NCBI RefSeq assembly: GCF_030151385.1
Contig: NZ_JASLDS010000053.1
Location: 1 to 64,000, forward strand
Origin: Soonwooa sp.
Lineage (GTDB): Bacteria > Bacteroidota > Bacteroidia > Flavobacteriales > Weeksellaceae
Direction of reading: 5' to 3'
Length of the DNA: 64,000 nucleotides
Of the stretch, positions 58,781 to 64,000 are shown one piece after another (position 1 is the stretch's first letter; every line of letters begins with the position of its first letter). The notes under the pieces were generated by a model. It made no database searches, was not told where the DNA came from, and saw nothing but the letters and a program-made list of their open reading frames with translations. The position numbers were made by a program, and so were the translations under genes.

Positions 58781-60901
58781 TTATTTTTTTAATGATTTGA
58801 AACCCATTTCAAAAAGTGCAAATGACAGCAAATCACCATTTTCACCAATCACTTGGTCTGTTGAGCGACCTGCGCCATGACCTGCATTTTTCTCAATTCT
58901 CAGCAAAATTGGATTTTTACAAGATTGCTTTTCTTGCAATTCTGCCCCAAATTTGAAAGAATGTGCTGGTACAACTCTGTCATCATGATCACTTGTGATA
59001 ATCATAGTAGAAGGGTAGCACACACCTTTTTTAACATTGTGTACTGGCGAATAAGATTTTAGATATTCAAACATTTCTTTAGAATCCTCTGCGGTACCAT
59101 AATCGTAAGACCAACCAGCACCAGCCGTGAATTTGTTATAACGCAACATATCCAAAACACCAACACCTGGGAAAGCCACTTTTGCAAGATCTGGACGCAT
59201 TGTCATCGTCGCACCAACTAACAATCCGCCATTAGAACGACCAGAAATAGCCATATAATCCTTCGAAGTATATTTTTTGGACTGAAGGTATTCTCCAGCT
59301 GCGATAAAGTCTTCAAATACGTTTTTCTTTTGTTGCTTGGTTCCTGCATCATGCCATTTTTTACCATACTCGCCACCACCACGGATGTTAGGTACTGCAT
59401 AGATACCACCATTCTCCATCCAGATGGCATTAACCACAGAAAATGCTGGTTGCAAACTTGTGTTGAATCCACCATAAGAATAAAGGATTGTAGGATTCTT
59501 ACCATTCATTTTCAAACCTTTTTTGTAGTTGATCATCATTGGGATTTTGGTACCATCTTTTGAAGTATAGAATACTTGTTCTGACACAAAATTCTCTGAT
59601 TGGAAATCCACAATTGGACGTTGCGTTTGACGAGAAGTTCCTGAAGCGATATCATAACGATAAACACTAGTAGGTGTTACATAATTTGTAAATGTAAAAT
59701 AAACATATTGATCATTAGCTTTTCCGCCAAATCCCCCAATATTACCTTTTCCTGGAAGTTCGATATTTCTAATTAATTTTCCTGTTTTATCAAATTGTTT
59801 TACTTGATCAATGGCATCAATCATATAAGTCGCAAAAAAGTAACCTCCACCCGCAGATACGCCCAATACATTTTCGGTTTCTGAGATAATATTGGTCCAT
59901 TTATCAGGTGTTGGATTTGCCATATTTGCTTTTACCAAACGACCATTTGGTGCATCTTTATCTGTGTAGATAAACAGATTTTCGCCGTCGTTATCCACAA
60001 CATCGGCATTGATGTCAAAACCTTTCACAACTTGTACGAAATCGCCACCTTTTTGTAGATCTTTAACATACAACTCGTTGCCATTGGTAGCATTAGCAGC
60101 CGAAATAATAAGATATCTCTCATCTTCTGTTAGGCTAGCACCTAGATATCTTCTTGGCATCTGATCACCACCAAAAATTAGTTTGTCTTCCGATTGTTTT
60201 GTTCCCAGTTTGTGGAAATAGACTTTATGCTTATCGGTCATCCCAGAAAGTACAGTTCCTTCTTTTGGTTTGTCATAACTAGAGTAGTAGAAGCCTTCAT
60301 CACCTTGCCAAGCAATACCACTGAATTTAACATCAACCAATGTATCGTCAATTTGCTTTTTAGTTTCAGTATCGATAATGATAATTTTGTTCCAATCGCT
60401 TCCACCTTCCGAAATAGAATAGGCTGCTAAATTTCCTTTTTTGTTAAATGAAATTCTTGACATTGACGTCGTTCCTTTCTCCGAAAATTTATTTGGATCC
60501 AAAAATACTTCCGCAGTTCTTAATCTTCTACTATTTCGATATAGTACCGATTGCGCTTGCAAACCATCATTTTTATAGAAATAAGTGTAACCGCCTTCTT
60601 TAAAAGGAGCGGATATTTTTTCGTAATTCCAGATATGCTTTAATTGATCTTTAATCTCCTGTCTGAAAGGAATTTTTGAAAGGTAATCTTGCGAAAAAGT
60701 CACTTCTTCGTCAACCCATTTTTTGGTTGCTGGAGAATCATTTTCGAGATCGCGGTAAGGATCGGCAACTTGGCTTCCAAAATAGTTATCAACTTGGTTT
60801 CCTTTTTCTGCTTTTGGATAGGCTCCTACTTTCATTTTTTGTGCATAACTATTGGTAAAAAACAATAGACTGATACTTAATACAGTATATTTTAATTTCA
60901 T
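58781..60901 (-). CDS. Prolyl oligopeptidase family serine peptidase (S9A), exported
   Basis: A 706-residue serine peptidase that cuts short peptides after proline. A signal peptide (LKYTVLSISLLFFTNSYAQ) sends it to the periplasm. The N-terminal 400 residues form a beta-propeller gate. The C-terminal hydrolase domain has the nucleophile in GRSNGGL (Ser556), the Asp in DHDDRVVPAHS (about 640) and His675 in NAGHGAG. The length and spacing fit S9A prolyl endopeptidase. A single gene with an exact -7 element at 60919-60926 and its own terminator. Confidence 0.95.
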   Translation of the reverse strand: MKLKYTVLSISLLFFTNSYAQKMKVGAYPKAEKGNQVDNYFGSQVADPYRDLENDSPATKKWVDEEVTFSQDYLSKIPFRQEIKDQLKHIWNYEKISAPFKEGGYTYFYKNDGLQAQSVLYRNSRRLRTAEVFLDPNKFSEKGTTSMSRISFNKKGNLAAYSISEGGSDWNKIIIIDTETKKQIDDTLVDVKFSGIAWQGDEGFYYSSYDKPKEGTVLSGMTDKHKVYFHKLGTKQSEDKLIFGGDQMPRRYLGASLTEDERYLIISAANATNGNELYVKDLQKGGDFVQVVKGFDINADVVDNDGENLFIYTDKDAPNGRLVKANMANPTPDKWTNIISETENVLGVSAGGGYFFATYMIDAIDQVKQFDKTGKLIRNIELPGKGNIGGFGGKANDQYVYFTFTNYVTPTSVYRYDIASGTSRQTQRPIVDFQSENFVSEQVFYTSKDGTKIPMMINYKKGLKMNGKNPTILYSYGGFNTSLQPAFSVVNAIWMENGGIYAVPNIRGGGEYGKKWHDAGTKQQKKNVFEDFIAAGEYLQSKKYTSKDYMAISGRSNGGLLVGATMTMRPDLAKVAFPGVGVLDMLRYNKFTAGAGWSYDYGTAEDSKEMFEYLKSYSPVHNVKKGVCYPSTMIITSDHDDRVVPAHSFKFGAELQEKQSCKNPILLRIEKNAGHGAGRSTDQVIGENGDLLSFALFEMGFKSLKK

Positions 60902-60918
60902 ATCATATTTATTTCTAT

Positions 60919-60926
60919 CAAAAATA
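60919..60926 (-). promoter_or_regulatory. -7 element upstream of the S9A peptidase
   Basis: On the minus strand TATTTTTG, an exact TAnnTTTG match, 17 bases before the start codon. The -33 region is an A/T run with TTT. Confidence 0.5.
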
Positions 60927-60939
60927 CATAAAGTTTCAA

Positions 60940-60973
60940 AACAAAAAAATCTTTCAGTATAACCGAAAGATTT
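60940..60973 (-). terminator. Intrinsic terminator after the TPR-like gene
   Basis: AAATCTTTC pairs with GAAAGATTT around an AGTATAACC loop; on the minus strand it is followed by T7. It lies 25 bases after the stop codon of the 215-residue gene. Confidence 0.75.
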
Positions 60974-60997
60974 AGTTTAAAGAAAATTTAATTGATA

Positions 60998-61645
60998 TTA
61001 CTTATTCGATTGGCTCAAAAAATACTCTGCTTCACTTTTTCCCCAATTAGGATCTAGTGGCGTTTTTATTTTGTATGTTCCAAACTGTGCCACTGCTTGT
61101 TTGAAAAGCTCGATACCTTTTGTCTTGCTACCACCAAATTGTTCTGGCGTAAAGTAAGTATCTTCAGCTTCCAAAACCGAAATTCTCGGGTTATTTGGAT
61201 CTAGTTGTTTTGCCTTAGCCAAATCCTGTTGCGCTTCTTGTCCATAAGTCATATAACGAGTCATCGGATCTACCATCATCTTAAGACTAGCCGACATTTT
61301 TTTAAGAATATAGATTTCTGCATTATTTGGGCTAAGTTCGTCTGCTTTTGCAATATATTTATCTGCTTCCGCTGCAATAGCATCCAAATCTGATACTTTG
61401 TTAGAACGCATCAACAATCTACCTTTTTGGATATTAGAAAATGCTGCATAATAATAGGGTAGCCATTGCGTATTTTCTTTGGTGCCGATTCTAAGGAAAT
61501 CATTTGCCAAAGCTGTAAAATCATCAACATTCATAGTCGTTTCTACTTTCGAAACTTTGTCTGCCATTGCTTTCTCGTAAGCAGATTGTGCAAAAGATTT
61601 CGTCCCGATAAAGATAAAAGCTGCGATTAAGATTAAGTTTTTCAT
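60998..61645 (-). CDS. Exported TPR-like protein of unknown function
   Basis: A 215-residue protein with a signal peptide (LILIAAFIFIGTKSFAQ). The mature part is helical with TPR-like pairs: DDFTALANDFLRIGTKENTQ (about 41-60), ADKYIAKADELSPNNAEIYI (about 94-113) and AQQDLAKAKQLDPNNPRISV (about 136-155). I use the Met at 61645; a longer frame of 16 residues is not signal-like. A -7 element lies at 61679-61686. It sits downstream of the TonB-dependent receptor, but its own promoter suggests it can be separate. Confidence 0.7.
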   Translation of the reverse strand: MKNLILIAAFIFIGTKSFAQSAYEKAMADKVSKVETTMNVDDFTALANDFLRIGTKENTQWLPYYYAAFSNIQKGRLLMRSNKVSDLDAIAAEADKYIAKADELSPNNAEIYILKKMSASLKMMVDPMTRYMTYGQEAQQDLAKAKQLDPNNPRISVLEAEDTYFTPEQFGGSKTKGIELFKQAVAQFGTYKIKTPLDPNWGKSEAEYFLSQSNK

Positions 61646-61678
61646 AATATAAATATTTGTGGTTTCAATTTGTTGGTT

Positions 61679-61686
61679 CAAAGTTA
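61679..61686 (-). promoter_or_regulatory. -7 element upstream of the TPR-like gene
   Basis: On the minus strand TAACTTTG, an exact TAnnTTTG match, 33 bases before the start codon at 61645. It lies between the receptor stop and the next start, and within the longer open frame, supporting the inner start. Confidence 0.5.
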
Positions 61687-61749
61687 ATTGCAAAAAGTCT
61701 ACCTTTTAAAAAATATTCTACCGAAAGGTATTTTTGCTTTACTGAATCG

Positions 61750-63960
61750 TTATAGGTTATTATTAATCGCTTCATTGGTTTTGTCAACACCAAAACTGAA
61801 AAATGCCCCAATAAATACGAATGTGTTATAAGCTGGCAAAACAGGGCTACGACGCATTCCGTCCTGAGAATAATTGTAGCCATAGACGTTTTTAGTTCCA
61901 AGAATATTATTAATTCCCAACACAAAAACCATATTGGATTTGTTATCCTTTAGTCCAACTGTTGGTACATAATTCACACTGAAATTAAGCGCACTATAAT
62001 CTTTAAGATAACCTTCGTGTCTTATGCTACTGCTAGAATCGGGTGTCAAATCATAATAAGGTCTACCAGATGCGTAAGTGTAAGAAAGATTAAATCCAGT
62101 CTTCCAATTCATAATAAACTTTTTAGCGACAGCAGAAAGTGTATTTTTCGCTGCGAAAGTCGGTGTTAAAGTTGTTGGGAAATTCATAAAATTACGTTCG
62201 GTATCCAAATAAGAATAGGTTAACCAATAATCGATTCCTTTAATGGATTTCTTATCTCTCCAAAACAATTCGATTCCTTTTGCATAGCCATTTCCGGAGT
62301 TGTCTGTCGCCACTTGGAAAGTAGAGGAACCTTGTGTCTTGATAAGATGTGTATAATCTTTGTAGAAAGCTTCTAGTCTCAAACTACGACCTTCGGTATT
62401 GTGTTGAAGTTGGAAAACATAATGGTCAGCTCTTTGGAAACCAAGTGGCGCGTTAGAGTTGATATATTTGCTTTCTGGATTTTGATAATAAATACCGTAA
62501 GCAAAAGAAGATACCCAAGACTCTGACAATTTATAAGCCATTGAAGCTCTTGGGGCGAAGTTCCATTTGTCAAGATAGCTCGAATTTTCTGCTCTTGCAC
62601 CAATGCTCACCGAAAAATTTCGGTTAACAGCTAAATTGGTTTCTGCAAAGCCAGCAGAAATCAAATCGGTGTAATGTTTTTTATAAACATCATATTGAGA
62701 ATCTTCGATCGCATTGTTAAACTCAATACCTGTTCTTAACAAACTTATTTTACTTATTTTACGTTCTACAACAGCTTTTGCATTAACATAATTTCCTTTG
62801 GTATTGGTCACAAAACTATACATAGAGTTATCATTTTGCAAAGCATGGATATCTAAATCATTTTGATTAAAACTGTAAGAGGTGCTTAAGTTTAACTTAT
62901 ATTTCCCAAACTTTTCTTTGTAGGAAAGTGTTTGGAAAGTATAATTAGATTTCAAATCAACCTGCGTTTTATCAATTGATGGTTCTAGGCTTTCATTAAG
63001 AACGCCAAGACCTCCCGTTTGGAAATTTCCATAATATTTGATAAAACCACCTTTTTTAGTTTTAATTCTGAAATTAGCATCAGCACCAAAGCCATGAGGT
63101 TTCGTAGTAAAGTCAGTATTCAAATCCAAAACATCGAAAACCAAACTCAGATTGCTGTAGTTGGCAGAAACACCCCAAGACGCATTTTTTTCCTTGTTAA
63201 GTCTTTGATAATTGGCACCAGCAAACAATGGTGACAACGAAAAATCATAAGAAGTTGTATCTGGCAAATCCACACTTTCTAACAACAAAACGGAAGATAA
63301 TGCTTGTCCATATTGCGCTGAATAACCCCCACTAGAAAAAACATTTCCTTTGAATAAAGAAGTATTGAAACGGTCTCTACCAGCCAATCCTGGTGTCGAT
63401 TGCGAAAAATAATTATTCACCAAAGTACCGTCAATAAAAATTTTGGTTTCACCAGCTGTACCGCCACGTACAAAAAGCCCTTCAGATTCGCCGACTTTTT
63501 GCACCCCTGGAAGATAGCCCAAAGTCGAAGTAACCTGACCATCTGCACCCGCAGTTGTATAGATATCAAGTGGTGTCAGCAGAGCAGTAGCACGCTTTTT
63601 ATCACTCGCTTCGATGCTTCCTGCCGAAATAACAACAGCATCAATTTCGTTTAAACTTTCTTTAAGAACAGCATTAACAACAAGATCTGTTGACTGGATA
63701 TTGATTTTCTGTTCGGCATCTTCGTACTTAGGATTTGTGAAAAGGATTATTTTTTCACCGTGCTCATCGGTTTGGAATTTAAAATTACCTTCGGCATCGG
63801 TTGTTGCACCATCGTAAGAATCTTTTAGGCTGACATTAACATCTTTAACAGGTTTGTTTTTGTACAAAACCTTTCCTGAAATATTAACTTGAGCAAACGA
63901 AAACGCCGCAACGCTCGTACAAGCTAAAATCATTGTTCTTAATGCAAAATTGGAAGTCAT
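61750..63960 (-). CDS. TonB-dependent outer-membrane receptor
   Basis: A 736-residue receptor. The signal peptide ends SFAQ (about residue 24). A carboxypeptidase-regulatory-like domain (ISGKVLYKNKPVKDVNVSLK, about 27-46) precedes the plug domain with AVVISAGSIEA and the GLFVRGGTAGETKIFIDG segment (about 160-178). The 22-strand barrel then runs to the C-terminus, ending with a Phe-rich FVFIGAFFSFG strand and a short tail. It takes up an unknown substrate with TonB energy. There is no SusD partner adjacent in the window; the upstream edge is cut 40 bases after the start, with a -7 element there. Confidence 0.92.
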   Translation of the reverse strand: MTSNFALRTMILACTSVAAFSFAQVNISGKVLYKNKPVKDVNVSLKDSYDGATTDAEGNFKFQTDEHGEKIILFTNPKYEDAEQKINIQSTDLVVNAVLKESLNEIDAVVISAGSIEASDKKRATALLTPLDIYTTAGADGQVTSTLGYLPGVQKVGESEGLFVRGGTAGETKIFIDGTLVNNYFSQSTPGLAGRDRFNTSLFKGNVFSSGGYSAQYGQALSSVLLLESVDLPDTTSYDFSLSPLFAGANYQRLNKEKNASWGVSANYSNLSLVFDVLDLNTDFTTKPHGFGADANFRIKTKKGGFIKYYGNFQTGGLGVLNESLEPSIDKTQVDLKSNYTFQTLSYKEKFGKYKLNLSTSYSFNQNDLDIHALQNDNSMYSFVTNTKGNYVNAKAVVERKISKISLLRTGIEFNNAIEDSQYDVYKKHYTDLISAGFAETNLAVNRNFSVSIGARAENSSYLDKWNFAPRASMAYKLSESWVSSFAYGIYYQNPESKYINSNAPLGFQRADHYVFQLQHNTEGRSLRLEAFYKDYTHLIKTQGSSTFQVATDNSGNGYAKGIELFWRDKKSIKGIDYWLTYSYLDTERNFMNFPTTLTPTFAAKNTLSAVAKKFIMNWKTGFNLSYTYASGRPYYDLTPDSSSSIRHEGYLKDYSALNFSVNYVPTVGLKDNKSNMVFVLGINNILGTKNVYGYNYSQDGMRRSPVLPAYNTFVFIGAFFSFGVDKTNEAINNNL

Positions 63961-63982
63961 AGTCTGTTTATTTTTTCTGGGT

Positions 63983-63990
63983 CAAAAGTA
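63983..63990 (-). promoter_or_regulatory. -7 element upstream of the TonB-dependent receptor
   Basis: On the minus strand TACTTTTG, an exact TAnnTTTG match, 22 bases before the start codon at 63960. The expected -33 position lies beyond the window edge. Confidence 0.5.
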
Positions 63991-64000
63991 AATAGGAAGA

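Noticed and set aside
61665..61925. A minus-strand open frame between the TonB-dependent receptor and the TPR-like gene
   Set aside because: It overlaps the receptor end in another frame; the receptor's C-terminal strand is the real coding sequence.
1..64000. tRNA, rRNA, CRISPR or insertion sequences
   Set aside because: I looked for cloverleaf ends, repeated spacer arrays and transposase-like proteins in the gaps and found none.

Overview
The window looks like a chromosomal segment of a low-GC member of the Bacteroidota, class Flavobacteriia, most likely a Chryseobacterium-like Weeksellaceae. The reasons are AT-rich intergenic DNA, promoters of the Bacteroidota form (TTG, about 20 bases, TAnnTTTG), almost no Shine-Dalgarno sites, many lipoproteins with short LxxC lipoboxes, a TonB-dependent receptor with an N-terminal carboxypeptidase-like domain, and a secreted metalloprotease ending in a type IX secretion (T9SS) sorting domain. 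I see no tRNA, rRNA, CRISPR array, transposase or prophage.

Layout. 1-5324: core genes (NAD kinase, CBS protein, TrmH-type methyltransferase, MutS), with a promoter-terminator pair at 1928-2034 that looks like a small RNA gene. 5327-27312: about 22 kb made almost wholly of unrecognised exported, lipoprotein or integral membrane genes in three directional blocks. These are a six-gene minus operon with a consensus promoter (9273 to 5327), a minus block (17301 to 10064) that holds a recognisable Imm70 immunity protein, a decayed gene and a frameshifted gene, and a tightly packed ten-gene plus operon (19129-27312) ending in a strong hairpin. This accessory region is the best candidate for an undescribed system. 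My inference is a cell-envelope or immunity island; no gene except Imm70 directly supports that.

27364-44263: mostly housekeeping genes: a YARHG lipoprotein, a DUF2306 membrane protein and a BaiN-like flavoprotein in one operon; an acyl-CoA thioesterase with ThiL; a glycosyltransferase with a small membrane protein; ClpC; an M48 lipoprotein protease; MeaB and the large subunit of methylmalonyl-CoA mutase, separated by two small lipoprotein genes; a TSUP transporter with a DUF2007 gene; and PyrD. 44594-63960: a multidomain M4 metalloprotease, a pair of small paralogous exported proteins, a Crp-family regulator, an RluA-type pseudouridine synthase, a VIT1-type transporter, glycyl-tRNA synthetase, several exported proteins of unknown function, a second M48 protease, a YdeI-like protein, an S9A prolyl oligopeptidase, a TPR-like exported protein and a TonB-dependent receptor.

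Dispersed non-coding repeats are present. One GC-rich family has copies at 1-88, about 30195-30345 and about 52090-52200. One hairpin family has oppositely oriented copies at 1721-1800 and 33371-33452. A single different hairpin-like element lies at about 37680-37733. Many gene pairs are separated by symmetric hairpin terminators that can serve both strands. Several gene starts were moved inward from the longest open frame because of signal peptides, overlap with neighbours or promoter position; these are noted entry by entry.
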